Shown: positions 18,786-30,020, numbered from the stretch's first letter. The stretch: 64,000 nucleotides of DNA from Moesziomyces globuligerus (GCA_030849465.1 JARVLF010000008.1:310001-374000), one strand, 5' to 3'. Made by a program: numbers and translations. The notes: a model not told the origin generated them from the letters alone.

Positions 18786-21146
18786 ATGGCGACTATATCG
18801 CCCACCAAACCCTCTGTCCTATCCCCTGGTCTGACTCCACCGCTCTCGCCGACATGGACAGCATCGCCCGCGACGCCCGACTCGCCGTCATCGCGGCGGT
18901 CGTCCGGCGCGGGCGAGTGTGAATCGTGCTCGGCGAGCCGGCCGTACGTAGCGCGGATCCGTTCGCCCTCGCACGTCGTGCTCGCGGTGCGCCTGCTGCT
19001 GACCGACGCGCAGCGTCGGCGCGACCTCGTCACCAACTGGCTCCACGTGCCCCTCGGCATCACCTTCCTCCTCTTCCTCGTCTGGGCCATCAAGCTCGCC
19101 ATGGACAAAGCACCGTTCCGCTTCCCGGCGCCCGTGATCACCATGCTCCTCCTCTTTGCCCTCCTCCTCCTCGCCGATTACCTCTCCACCACCCGCTTCC
19201 TCCAACGCCGTTCCAAGGCGGAGCACAAGGTGCTCTTGAGACCGATGCTCGCCGTGCTCGAGGCACCGTGCGATTTCTGCCTCCGATACATGTCGGTCAT
19301 GTTTACGCCGAGCTTCATCCTCATCCCCGCGCGCGAGATCATCGCGGCGCGCGAAATCGGTCTCATCACAGGCTGGTTCGCCGCCTCGCAGTTCGCCGCG
19401 CTCGCCTTCCCCGTTGTGCTGCACAAGCTTCTGCGCTCCGCCGTCGCGCTCGTCAAGCGCAAGCTCACCGAACGAAGAGAGGGCGGTAGAGGCGAAAGCG
19501 TCGAGAGGAGGCCGAGTGGTGCGACGCTCGTCGAGGTGCTCTCGAGGACTACGACGGGTGTATTGGCCGAAAAGCCCAGTCTCGCAAAGGGTCTGACTGG
19601 GGTGACGGCCGTTGTGACCGCACCGTTGGCCGTCAAGGAGGGCGATGAGGGTCGGCAGTTGAGGCATGTTCAGCTCGAGACCGCGAGGCAGCAGGGTGAT
19701 CCGTACGCGACGACGCACTCGCCTGTGCGAGAACACCACTATCCATCGCCGCGCCTCGGCCACGACCACGATCGTCCGCTCGGCAGGAGTCGATCGCTGG
19801 CGAGGAAGTGGAGCGATCGACCAGTCTCTCCCTCGCCGCACCGCGCCGGCGCCGTGGCGAGGGGGAGGCCGAGGTTACGTCCGCAGAGCGCAAATGCACA
19901 GCCAGAGGCCTCGGTCTCACCGACGTTCGACGAGTGGATCTTCACCGCACGACGCGACCGGATGCAGCAGCGCACCGAGCTCGAACCGCACGAGCAGGAC
20001 GAGGCGGCGCCCGACACGCTCGTCGTACCCACGCTCGCACCGCCGACACCGGCAAGGCTCAGCAGCGACTACAGCGCCGATGCCACGCGAAGACCCAGCG
20101 CGGCCGATAGCCAACTCACCATGAGCCACGACATCCAACCCTCCCCCGCACCCAAGCCAAAGGTTGAACAGCCCACCCAACAGCAAGAAGAGGAGGAGAA
20201 GGAAGAGGAGATGGATGCGGTGGATCGGTTGGTGGAGCGACTCTGGGCCTCGATTCCCTGGCTCGTCACGAGCGCCGTTGTGATTGCGGGACTGCCCGTA
20301 TTCTATCGGCTGGATATCTCGCTGCCGCTGTTTCTGGGCGTCAACATCTTGACCTTCCTGTTGAGCATCACGGTGGTGCCGCCCAAGGTGCGGCGATTCG
20401 CGCATCCGATCCTGACGACCTCGGTGCTGACGGTGCTTGTGCTGTGGGGGTTGGGAGCAGCGCGAGGGTGGACGCTGCGTCGGACGCTGTCGACCTACTC
20501 TGTGGATGCCAAGTATACGGTCTTGTGGTCGGTTTCGGGCTACCGGGGACCGGTGATCGGTGCGGGCGATGTGCTCTTCTCTACGCTCGATGCGGGGATT
20601 GTGAGTCTGGCCATTCCGATGTACCGCTACCGGCGCGATCTGTGGCTGCATCTCGCCGATATGCTTGCGGTGCTGGTGCCGTGCAGCATGCTCTCGGTGT
20701 TTGTCTGGCCGACGATCGCGGCTGCGATCGGCATCGCTCCCGAGCGCGCGCTCGCGTTCGCGAGCCGTTTCATGTCGACACCGCTCGCCATCGAACTCTC
20801 GCTCACCATCGGCGCAGACGAAAGCATGACGGTCATCCTCGTCGTCGTCACCGGCATCGTCATCTCGATCGTCAAAGACCCCTTCTTCCGCCTCTTCCGC
20901 CTAGACCCCACCCAGGACGGTCAGACGCACAACACCGACTACCTCACCATCGGCATCGCCATGGGCAGCACCGCAGGCGCCATCGGCGCAAGCAGCCTCA
21001 TCGCCACCCCGCGCTGCATGGCCATCGCCTCGCTCAGCTTCGTCCTCTTCGGCGCCCTCCTCCTCATCCTCGCTGCCATCCCCCCCGTCGTAGATACTCT
21101 CCGCATCCTCGCCCACGCCCCGCTCGTCTTCACGCCTGCATCTTGA
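18786..21146 (+). CDS. LrgA-LrgB fusion membrane protein (PLGG1-like)
   Basis: 786 residues from ATG 18786, just after a pyrimidine-rich leader; an in-frame ATG at 18573 would add 71 Arg/Ser-rich residues but lies upstream of TATA-like elements. Residues about 85-235 form a hydrophobic LrgA/CidA-like half (FTPSFILIPAREIIAAREIG). A polar low-complexity linker of about 240 residues follows. Residues about 475-785 form an LrgB/CidB half with many transmembrane helices and the signatures PLAIELSLTIGADESMTVIL and IGIAMGSTAGAIGASSLI. In bacteria LrgA and LrgB are separate proteins linked to murein hydrolase control and pyruvate transport; in plants the fusion PLGG1 exports glycolate/glycerate from plastids. 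Fungal substrate and membrane are unknown. It converges on ERT1 with 89 bp between stop codons. Confidence 0.85.
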   Translation: MATISPTKPSVLSPGLTPPLSPTWTASPATPDSPSSRRSSGAGECESCSASRPYVARIRSPSHVVLAVRLLLTDAQRRRDLVTNWLHVPLGITFLLFLVWAIKLAMDKAPFRFPAPVITMLLLFALLLLADYLSTTRFLQRRSKAEHKVLLRPMLAVLEAPCDFCLRYMSVMFTPSFILIPAREIIAAREIGLITGWFAASQFAALAFPVVLHKLLRSAVALVKRKLTERREGGRGESVERRPSGATLVEVLSRTTTGVLAEKPSLAKGLTGVTAVVTAPLAVKEGDEGRQLRHVQLETARQQGDPYATTHSPVREHHYPSPRLGHDHDRPLGRSRSLARKWSDRPVSPSPHRAGAVARGRPRLRPQSANAQPEASVSPTFDEWIFTARRDRMQQRTELEPHEQDEAAPDTLVVPTLAPPTPARLSSDYSADATRRPSAADSQLTMSHDIQPSPAPKPKVEQPTQQQEEEEKEEEMDAVDRLVERLWASIPWLVTSAVVIAGLPVFYRLDISLPLFLGVNILTFLLSITVVPPKVRRFAHPILTTSVLTVLVLWGLGAARGWTLRRTLSTYSVDAKYTVLWSVSGYRGPVIGAGDVLFSTLDAGIVSLAIPMYRYRRDLWLHLADMLAVLVPCSMLSVFVWPTIAAAIGIAPERALAFASRFMSTPLAIELSLTIGADESMTVILVVVTGIVISIVKDPFFRLFRLDPTQDGQTHNTDYLTIGIAMGSTAGAIGASSLIATPRCMAIASLSFVLFGALLLILAAIPPVVDTLRILAHAPLVFTPAS

Positions 21147-21235
21147 CCTTAGATCTTCGCAAGTCCCCTCGCAAGTCACTGTACATACCGCATCATGCAT
21201 AACGAACCCCTGCTGCTTGACTGCATTGAAAACAT

Positions 21236-23734
21236 CTACGCCTCGGGGATGGGGACGACACACCCTGCGACCAGGAACGGGAGACCGTGTTTGCTGACTT
21301 TGGCCTCGAAGGTGACGACGACCTTTTTGCGCACGACGGCGGGGGATCCGTCGGGACACTTACCCGAGCCGTCGCCGAGCCACTCGCCGGTGCGCGGATC
21401 GAAGCTGGGGCGGTCAAAGAGGAGGAGGCTACGATCGATCTCGAGCGTGACGTTCTGCGAGGGGGGCGAAGCGAGTTCGCGGGTAGCCTCGCGCGCATAC
21501 TGCTCCCACATGTGTACGCAGTCCTTTTCGGTGACCAGCTGATAGTGGCAGATCTGGCCCGCCTCAAAGATCGACTCGGGGAGCTGGAAGAGCTTGCAGG
21601 CATGCGAGTTGGCTGCGTAGATCTCGCCCGTCCTCCTGGTGATGATCATGGCGACCGGGATCGCGGCGAGCACGTTGGCCTGGTACCACTCGAGCAGCTG
21701 GTAGAAGCTGTCTTCGACGCCGATCAGCTCTTGCTCGGGGAGGCTGCGCGAGAGCGCCATGAGCTTGGGTCGGATCACCGAGAGGCTTCGATCGACCTGC
21801 TCGCAGCTCGCGCGCGAGTAGCGCGTATGCATCCAGCGCGCCAGCTTGGCATAACCAAACGTATACGAGTAGCTCGGCTTGCCACCCTGCAGCGCCGAGG
21901 TCGTCGCCATCTCCTCCTGCAGCAGATGCTTCGGTCGCAGCGGCAACTTGAAGCCCGCCTCGTCCACCTCGCACGGACTCTGCCGCTGCGTGGTCAACGT
22001 CGCCGACTGCGACCTCTTGCGCCTCGCGCCCGCCTCGCCCGTGGCGTCGGGCAGATCCACCGAGCTCGAGCGCAGCAGCGACTGGCCCCTGGGCAGATCC
22101 GCCATGGCGGGCGTCATGAGCAGCGAGGTGGGCATCTCGCCAAAGATGTCGCTGAGATCCGCCGCCGCAGGCCCCGCCTCGAGCATGTGCTTCATCTTGG
22201 ACTGCATGCTGGCGTCCATGGAGCGATTCCACGCCTCCTCCTGCTCCTTGGCAGACACGCCCGCCGCCGCTTCCTGCTTCGGCCGTCGCTGCAGCTCCAT
22301 CCTCGCTGGACTCAGCAGGCCCGAGATGGACATGGTCGGGCGGATGTCCGGGTCGCGCGCGCTCGCACCCGGCATGACGTCCATGTCCAACGGCAGACGT
22401 GCGCCGCCCTCGCTGCCGCGTCGCAACGACGAGGCGGCCGACGAGGTGATGCTCTCGGCATCCGACTCGGACTCGGTCTCGCCTACCGGCTTGCCGCGAC
22501 GGCTGAGCGCGTGGTTGCGCGTCTCGCCGAACCGCCGCTTCGAGTTGGACAGCGTCGCTGCCACGCTCGATGCGGACGACGAGGAGGTGGTGGTAGCCGA
22601 GGTCGAGGCGGCCCCCGCGGCGCCAGCAGGCTCGGCGTCGCGACAGAGGTGCGAGATGCCGCGCTTGACACAGCGTCGGCAGGGACGCGCCTCTTCGCAC
22701 GGCATGTGGCTGCGCTTGCAAAAGACACAGGCCTTCTTGACCTTCTTGCGGCTCTCTTTGTGCTGGGCGCCACCGGTGAGCGCCTCGGCAGGATCGGCAA
22801 CATCGGCGCTGGCGCGCTCGTACTCGTCTTCGTGCACGGTTCCAGCGGCGCCCGAGGGCTTGGAGACGTCGGGTGCTTGGTGTTCGAGCATGTACTTGAA
22901 CTGCTTCTTGCGCTTCCTTGTCGCTCCGGCGGCGCGAGCTGGCGCGGCGGACGACGGGGCGGATGATGACGCAGCGTTCAACGAACGCGACGATCCAGTT
23001 GGGCGCAGGTGCGGATCCGAAAGATGGCGTGTGTCGAGGCCGGGAGAGGCAGACCTACGGCGGCTGTGGTCGGAGGCACTGGATACGTATCTGTCAGGGT
23101 GAGGTGCAGGACCTCGATCGAGCGCATCGCCAGGTGGTGGGAGGTGCGTCTGGGAGCGGTGCGGCTCGCGCGGCGAGGTGAGGCCGTGGCGGTGGTGCGA
23201 CGCAGCCGGGTCATCTGGACGGAAGCTGTGCGCCGGGTGAGCATGGGTATAGTAAGGGCTCGCTGGGTAGTCGTGCGTTGCCTGACGCGGGTGGCTGTAC
23301 TGCGGTGTGTGCGAGTGAGGCTCGTAGCCGTCGTAGGAGTGCGTCGGCGCATAGCGTACTGGGCGCTCGTCGGGCGGGAGCTGATGCTGACTCGGGTCGG
23401 GATGGTAGGAGCGGTACGGGTGAGGTTGTGCTGGTGGTGGGTGTGGATGCTGGGGCGGATATCGGTGTGTTGGAGCGTTGTGATGGCGATGTGCGTGGAT
23501 GGGAGAATGCTGATCGTCTGCTGGATACTGATGTGGTGGATGTCTGGGCGGCTGCAGCGAGCGAGGCGGCGGAGCATCGTAATCGCGGTCCTGGTCGGCG
23601 TTGTTACGAGGCAGACCGGAAGGCTGCATGTTGTTCTGTCGGCGGGGGTCGCTCATGATGGCGTCCGGGATGCGCTGACCGGGCTTGGAGTGATGGATGT
23701 GGGGATCATAGCCAGACGGAGGACGATGTTGCAT
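21236..23734 (-). CDS. ERT1: Ert1/AcuK-type Zn(II)2Cys6 regulator with PAS domain
   Basis: 832 residues, intronless. The N-terminal third is His/Pro/Tyr-rich. The zinc cluster lies near residues 334-366 with six cysteines in the pattern CVFCKRSHMPC then CRRCVKRGISHLC, closest to Rds2/Ert1/AcuK. After Ser-rich sequence, a PAS-like domain sits near 690-775 (IITRRTGEIYAANSHACKLF). It ends with a conserved strand pair (VVVTFEAKVSKHGLPFLVAG) typical of the family. Members bind CCGG-type elements and activate gluconeogenic genes such as PEP carboxykinase and fructose-1,6-bisphosphatase on non-fermentable carbon. Which paralog (Ert1, Rds2, AcuK or AcuM) it represents cannot be settled by eye. A very long upstream region (4.2 kb) fits a regulated transcription factor. 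Confidence 0.87.
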   Translation of the reverse strand: MQHRPPSGYDPHIHHSKPGQRIPDAIMSDPRRQNNMQPSGLPRNNADQDRDYDAPPPRSLQPPRHPPHQYPADDQHSPIHAHRHHNAPTHRYPPQHPHPPPAQPHPYRSYHPDPSQHQLPPDERPVRYAPTHSYDGYEPHSHTPQYSHPRQATHDYPASPYYTHAHPAHSFRPDDPAASHHRHGLTSPREPHRSQTHLPPPGDALDRGPAPHPDRYVSSASDHSRRRSASPGLDTRHLSDPHLRPTGSSRSLNAASSSAPSSAAPARAAGATRKRKKQFKYMLEHQAPDVSKPSGAAGTVHEDEYERASADVADPAEALTGGAQHKESRKKVKKACVFCKRSHMPCEEARPCRRCVKRGISHLCRDAEPAGAAGAASTSATTTSSSSASSVAATLSNSKRRFGETRNHALSRRGKPVGETESESDAESITSSAASSLRRGSEGGARLPLDMDVMPGASARDPDIRPTMSISGLLSPARMELQRRPKQEAAAGVSAKEQEEAWNRSMDASMQSKMKHMLEAGPAAADLSDIFGEMPTSLLMTPAMADLPRGQSLLRSSSVDLPDATGEAGARRKRSQSATLTTQRQSPCEVDEAGFKLPLRPKHLLQEEMATTSALQGGKPSYSYTFGYAKLARWMHTRYSRASCEQVDRSLSVIRPKLMALSRSLPEQELIGVEDSFYQLLEWYQANVLAAIPVAMIITRRTGEIYAANSHACKLFQLPESIFEAGQICHYQLVTEKDCVHMWEQYAREATRELASPPSQNVTLEIDRSLLLFDRPSFDPRTGEWLGDGSGKCPDGSPAVVRKKVVVTFEAKVSKHGLPFLVAGCVVPIPEA

Positions 23735-24992
23735 GGTGAGCGCGGGAGCGAAGAGGCGGGGAGGCTAGCCAGACGACGCTCGAGCTGAGGGGTAGGTAGG
23801 CAGCCATCGACGCCTTCTATAAAGTATTTGTGGAACGTGGCCTTGTCGCTGGCGAGGTCTAGGAGTTTTAAGAGAGCGAACTTATCGGGAGGCGAGCGTT
23901 GGAATGCAGCAGCGTTGGAGGCGAGCGTTGGAAGAAGCGTCGGAGCGGGATTGAGCTGTTGAGGAGTGGCATGCAGGGTGAGGAGATTCCCGGAAAGGAA
24001 CGGAAGAGAGAGTGGCGAGGAGGTGGGAGGGCGCGAGGCGAGCGCAGGTGCTCGGTGAGCGGTGGAAGAGAAGAGGTTCGATAACGACGACGCCGACCAA
24101 GGCCGTGGTGACGGCGGTCGGCTTCGAGGGGCGAGGGGGGGTGGTGAGTCGAGGAGGAGGAGAAAGGCTAAGAAAGGGGAAACGAGAAATCTGGACGTGT
24201 TGTTAGGACGGATGTAGGTAGAACTGGGTGGTATCGGGTACGGTGCGGAGCGGAGCGGAAAGGGTCGTGGAACGTGGAACGTGGGAGCTCGAGGGCGGGG
24301 GAGGGAGGTCGTACGAGTCTGGAACGCTGTGGCAGGCGAGACGCGAAACAGCTTAGGGCGACCCAGGATGCGTAGGCGAGGCGAGACAAGTGCGACGAGT
24401 GAGGCCGAGGCCGAGAGATTGATGGTGCGACAGCAGCAAGGAGCTACCTGAAAAGGCGGCTCGACCCACAGGGACTGACTGCCGTAGTCGGATCCACGTC
24501 GGGATCGGGTTTAGAGAAACGTCGAAGCGGGGGTTTGGGTTCGGCAAGCACAGAGCCAACAGCCGAGAATGAGGATTGCTGCACAGCACAGCAGAGCACA
24601 GGAAGGCACAGCACAAAGTAGCACAAAGCCCTGCTGCGGGCCATGGCGAAGCTTCGGCCTGTCAAGAGCACCGAAAAAAGAACGGGCCAAAAAAAAAAAA
24701 AAAAGGGAAAGGGAAAAAATACAGTAGGACGGCAGCGGCAACAGCAGATCCATGCGCCAAGGAACGAGACAACAGTCACCGTCGCAGTCGGACCAGCCCC
24801 ATCCCACTCGGCTTGGCAGCCACGGAACGACGAGTGCATGAGTGCAGCCCACGCACGTCAGTCCGAACCACAGCTGCACAACTGCACCAAATATAGTTGC
24901 ACCTACATTTCAAAAGAGCAAGAGGCGTATTTACTTGCGGCATGCGTGTTGCCGAGACAAGCTGCGGTCGCTCGACAGCGCTTCGCGGGAAG

Positions 24993-25090
24993 CCCCCTTT
25001 TTTTTCTTTTTTTCTTTTTTTTTTTTTCTTTTCTCTCTTCTTCTTCTCGTTGTTCTTCTTGTTCTCTCCCTTGTTCTTTTCCTGTTTCCG
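24993..25090. repeat. Long T/C tract
   Basis: About 100 bases that are almost pure T and C on the plus strand, including runs of T up to 13. It could be a leader of an undetected transcript, a nucleosome-excluding element, or simple repeat expansion. Confidence 0.75.
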
Positions 25091-25810
25091 TTCCCGTGAC
25101 GCTGTGACTCCCATCATGGTAGCCGAAGCCGCCATACCTCTGCATGCATGATGCTCATCGTGACCGCCAAGACGAATTTAGATCACGCCGCCCCTTCCCA
25201 CATGGACACCATGGACAACTGCGGAGCCGGGACCGATAGGCACGCATGGGTGGGAAGCCGCTGTACGGTACTGAAATGAATACCGCGGCGCTGACTCGGA
25301 ATTGGCTCTTGGCCGCGCGTGCTGTAGATCGAGCGGAGTGAGGCGTGCAGCGCTCCGCTGCACCTGTCGGACTATATCGGCTTATCGGCTGCTCGTGCAT
25401 CGCAGGCTGCAGATTGGCGACACGCGTTGGTGGCCGACGGCCGATGCCTCGGTGCGCTTCGGTGCGCCTCCGTAGGCGCCACACGAATTTTGCCGCACGT
25501 TCCCGGTGCCAGTGCCATGGTAGATCGTAGATCGTAGATCGAAGATCGCCGGTCCGAAACGCGCGCGAGGGGAACGATGGCGATCCGTGTGTACGGATCG
25601 GGGGGCGGGCGTCGGTATCGACGGAAGCATCTCGTGGGCCTCGTCAGCTCCGCTCTATTGTTCAGCTGAGCGACGGAAGTTTCCGATCGGGCTCGTGGGA
25701 GACCGGGTCCCGTCGGAGCTGTCTGCCAACTCGACTGGTTCTTTCGGCCTCTTTGGTTCCGAGGCGAGCGCTTTGCTTTGCAGATCCCGCGCCAAGGTTG
25801 TAAAGCGTGC

Positions 25811-25916
25811 CATCTTGTGGCAGCGTGTGGCACCGTGTGGCACCGTGTGGTACCGTGTGGCACCGTGTGGCATCGTGTGGCACCGTGTGGCATCGTGTGG
25901 CACCGTGTGGCACCGG
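25811..25916. repeat. 10-bp minisatellite (caccgtgtgg)
   Basis: Ten consecutive 10-bp units plus a partial one, without indels. The GTGTGG core is kept in all but the first unit (ttgtgg), and variation is limited mainly to the first three bases (cac, cat, cag, tac). Confidence 0.95.
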
Positions 25917-27960
25917 TCAACAAACATCTGCGCATACATCTGCGCATCGCTTGCAGGGGCTCATTGCATCTCGGACGGTGCCGAGGAACTGGATGCGATC
26001 CAAGCTCGCGCCAGGGGGGAAAGAGCATCGCGGAGATCTCTGGCATGCGCGGCGACTTTGAGCTGGCGCGTGGTGGAGAGGAGAAAGAGAGGCGAGGTGG
26101 GGCAGATATTCCGAGGCGAGCGGCTGTGACTCTGCAGCGAGCGGATGCGGATCATGCGCCGCGCACTCGAATCTCCCGACCCAACAAATCTTGCGCGTTC
26201 CCAAGTCCGATCGCACATGCTTCTGCGGCAAAACAGTGCAGGCGCATGCAGCACGGAGCGCTTCCATCCTTCTGGTCTCCGCTCTTGCCACGATCCCGGA
26301 TGCTGCGTGACACCCGCCTCTGCTTCGGATTCATGCAGTGCGGTCGGAGTACCAATAGTGCTAAATTCCCTCAAACTCTTTGGGCTCGCGCTCATCCTGC
26401 AAGCCCGTCCGCTTTTCCGAGAGCCCCTCTTTTCCCATGCTGTCGCGACACACCGATTTAAGGTACGACTCCACATCCACTCGCAGCGATCCGGTCGAGT
26501 CAGTCTGATCGATTTCCGCTGGACTGTATCGCTGTCATCATCACTTTATTGGAGCTATACTGTACAACAATACAATAGAGTAGGTCGAGGACAAGCCATC
26601 AATGAGGGAAAGGGGAGGGGGCTGCAGGGCGTGGGCATGCGAGGTACGTTGCGGGAGCGTGGGGAAACCCACAAGCAAAAAAGAAACAAGGCACGTCCCG
26701 AACGCTTGGAGAAGACCGACGCATCAAACAGGGCAGGCGCTAAGCGAGGCCAAGAATCCACGCGCCACGCTGCGCCGCCCTCTGCGCCGCACTCTTTCAA
26801 GTGCGAATCGCAGCGCCATCCATCGGGAGCCGCAATTTACCACTGCCCACGCCATGCACCGATGCTCGCTTGCAGTGCTTGCCCACTTGCCCGTCGGATC
26901 TCTCCCACCTGGAATCGATTCATGCAATCACCGGACCCTTTTTGCCCCTTTTGTCACCGGACCCTTTATCATGATCTTTCGCTTTTGTTACCCACCGTCC
27001 CCACGCTTCCGATCCGTGCTTGCCTCCGATTCGCTCTCATTTGTATGATGCTGGAATAGACGTATGAATGGCACAGACGAGCGTCGACTATTTATCGACA
27101 CTTCACTTCGGTCGTCGTTGCGACAAGTTTAGGAGTTGGGTGCAGGAACCGTCGAGGTCGTCGCATTCGCGGCGGCGGCGAATTTCCCAAGCTGGAGTGC
27201 GAGCGCGAGCGACAACCCGAAAAATGTCGCTTCTGCACGCTGTGCCTTCGGACTGCATTCGGTCGCGATTCGCTCATCCAACAGTCAACAGCGCCACTGT
27301 TGTAATCTTATGGATTTACGGTGCCACGGCCCACCTCGGCACGGAAACGATCCGGGAAGCATTCACCCATCAAGCCACGTCCTTCCATGGCCCGTCGGTT
27401 GGGCTTCCATGCATCCCACATCCCACATCCCACAACACCCATCACCCATCCCGCACTCTCACACTCTCACACTCTCACACCCGCATTCACGCACATGCAC
27501 ATGCACACGCACACTGCCACGCTGCCTCATCCGGCGTCTCGTTCGGAATACTCAATTTCCACTCGCATAAAACATGCCCGCGTCGGTCTTCGTCCGGCGC
27601 GGAGTCTCAATCCTTTGCATCGGCTCGAAATTTCGCCTCGAGCCTTTGCATCGTCAGCCGGCCCAGCCTCCGATACGCGTCTCCGGACCGGTCAACTCGG
27701 CCTACGCTTCAACCTCCGCGCATGCCCTTTTGCAGTCGACCGCTACACCCACCAACACCCACCGTCTCGGCTCATCCCGAGCCGAACACCTCTCTCTCTC
27801 TCTCTCCCTCCCTCCAAATCATCCGTGTCTTGGCCTCCCACGTCTCGTCCTCGTGCCGAACACCGATGCCGCGGCATCCCTCATCTCAGTCAGCTGACAT
27901 GGCTGCCTTTCGGGGTTTCATAATGCCAACACATCGATTGCGCCGCCTTGTCGGTGTTCT

Positions 27961-29602
27961 TCATCCACGTTCGGCTCGAACGATGCAGTAGTGCTGCAAC
28001 AGCATGTCGAACTCCTCCACCTCATCCAGGCCCTCGAGCCTCGATAGCCTGCGTCCCGAATCGTCGCGAAACCGCCGCGGAGCGCGCGGAGCGCGCGGAG
28101 CGTCCAGTACGATCCTGTCAGCAAGACGTGCACATCGGTGGTATGCAAGCGCGATGCGGTTCGGGTGGTGTCAACTCACCTCTGTTTCTGCTCGCCGGGC
28201 AGATCGGTCCAGACCGCATACAGGCTCGTCGCGGCCACCTGCACGTGGGGCTCGTCGCCTTCCATCCGGTCCCTTCCGTCCGGAGAATTGGACCACGCAT
28301 CCACCAATCGCTGGCTCTGCGCTCCGATCGTCGGATACGCTTTGGCACCCGGCAGCGACAGCCTCCTCCGCTGCGACAGAACATCACATGACCGGTCAAT
28401 TTTTCCGCCATCCCTATCGTGCGCACTGGGTGCTGCGGTGCTAACTTACCTCGAGGTTGCTCAGCATCACGCGGCCGAAGCGCGACGGCGGCGAGGAGGG
28501 GTCGGACGCTTCGTTGGCGAGCGCAATGTCGTAGCTCACCGCCGAGATCCGTGCGAACCGCTCGCCGAGGTGGCGCAGCAGCCAGTCGGCCTGCTTGGGC
28601 TCGATGTACGCCAGCACGCACTCGAAGAGCACCAGCGTCGGTAGGCTCGCGTCGAGCATTCCAAACACGCGGTCCGGATCGAGCCGCTCGTCGCTCGGCG
28701 TGTCCGGACGCAGCCGTCTCACGTCCGCCGCCAGAAGCTGGTACTTGGACGACTTGAGCATGCAGACCTCGTCGTCATCGGCGCTCGGCTCCGTCTCGGC
28801 GGGACCTGTGGCGTCGAGCTGCGCGCGGAGAACGGCGCTTCTGCGGATGCACGCTAGCTTCTGGCGCGTGTTTTCGCCGAAATCCAGCTCGACGTACTGC
28901 GCCAGCTGCTCCGCCAGCCGTGCATCCGACTGCAGCCAACAAACGCACGCGTTTCAGATCCAGCGTCCATCATGCATGTTTGCGCGTTTCTACGCTGGAG
29001 TCGTTGGGTGGGAGGGTCTAGGTGCTTACCATGATGCGCCAGTACCGACTATCGCTTCCCGCTCCGATGGAGATGATCTGCTTCGGACCCGGGTGCGAGG
29101 TGAGGAAGCTTTCGACGTGGTTGTCGATGGCCGTGCAGCGCAGATACGTGCCGATGTTGATCAGCGGCGATCGGCGTGCGCCCGGATCGTTTCGGCCGTG
29201 TGCCCCGTTCGGTCCCGGGCTGGCGAGCTCCTGCGTGTACGGTTCGGCAGGCAGGTAGCCTAGACGCAGTGCTGAGAGGCGCGAGAGAAGCGCATCCGAG
29301 TCCGTAGCACGCACCGCCTCGTCCGTCTGCCTACCCTTGCCAGGCATCGCTTCCGCCTCGAGCGGCGCGCCTGCATCGACATGCGCATGCACTCGTCCTC
29401 GCGGCACGCCTAGAGACAGCCCCAGCGTACGTGGTGTACCTAGCGATCCCGGCAGCCGCGATGAGCTCGCGGTCGCGCCGCCCGGTGTCGCCATACTCGG
29501 GGCGAATCGCGAAGCACGCGGAGGAGGACGTGCTGGTCCTGAGCGTGGCGGCTCGTCGTCGTCCATAGCGAATGGATCCCGCAGCCCGGTATTTCGTTGC
29601 AT
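27961..29602 (-). CDS. PPM1: Leucine carboxyl methyltransferase Ppm1/LCMT1, four exons
   Basis: Model: complement(27961..28114, 28180..28370, 28450..28929, 29030..29602), 465 residues. All three introns (65, 79 and 100 nt) are GT-AG with GTAAG or GTGAG donors, and the phases join cleanly. Family blocks seen: DEAVRATDSDALLSRLSALR then SPLINIGTYLRC in exon 1, the SAM-binding loop IISIGAGSDSRYWR ending exon 1, VLFECVLAYIEPKQADWL in exon 2 (about 291), and the C-terminal LEGLDEVEEFDMLLQHYCIV in exon 4. Ppm1 methylates the C-terminal leucine of the PP2A catalytic subunit and so controls holoenzyme assembly. The first about 90 residues are a polar extension not expected in the family. It is divergent from the FIT gene. 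Confidence 0.93.
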
Positions 29603-30020
29603 CTTCGGTCGGGGTTGATGCTCGGCCGTGAGTCTTGGGCGCGGATTATAGAAGTTTAGTGGAGGAAAGGTGATGGATAGACGCACACGCTTCACGTCGG
29701 ATGGTGGAGAGCAACACTCGGACTGCAGGTCGCGCCCGGGCCCGCGTTCGGAAAAGAAAAAAAAAGAGGGTGGAGGAGTGGCAATCTCGCAGATCCCCCG
29801 ATGCACCAGCTGTGACGAGAAGGTCGATCGGATCGGGGCGAGGTGACGTCTTTCCTCCACACGCAGCAACGTGGTCCGAGGCGACGCTTTCGGCCACGTC
29901 TGATGGAATGCACATCCATCTACTCAGCCTCAGCCTCCAATTCCGCTCTCCACGCTACTCCTCCATCCGCTTCACTTGCCTCCGCTGCTCCACATCCTTT
30001 CCCTCTTCCGCATCTTCTGG
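29603..30020. promoter_or_regulatory. Divergent promoter region of PPM1 and the FIT gene
   Basis: 418 bp between start codons. It contains a purine run (29751-29772) and, before the FIT gene, a pyrimidine-rich leader (29960-30010). No further element is recognised. Confidence 0.5.

Larger units (their letters stand above)
23735..27960. other. 4.2-kb gene-poor region upstream of ERT1
   Basis: No supported gene. A TATA-like ctttataga (minus strand, near 23820) lies about 90 bp before the ERT1 ATG. Other contents are an A15 tract near 24690, the pyrimidine tract at 24993-25090, the 10-bp minisatellite at 25811-25916, an AT-richer patch near 26535-26585, and cac/ctctct simple repeats near 27460-27510 and 27790-27810. 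Two open frames on the plus strand (26145-27059 and 27068-27991) lack domains, codon bias and composition of the neighbouring genes. Confidence 0.55.

Noticed and set aside
21287..22966. Plus-strand 559-codon frame over ERT1
   Set aside because: Antisense to the zinc cluster and PAS region; no domain, Arg-rich.
26145..27991. Two consecutive plus-strand frames of about 300 codons in the gene-poor region
   Set aside because: No domain, codon bias unlike neighbours, many Cys/His/Pro/Ser from repeats, and no promoter signal. Kept only as part of the intergenic description.
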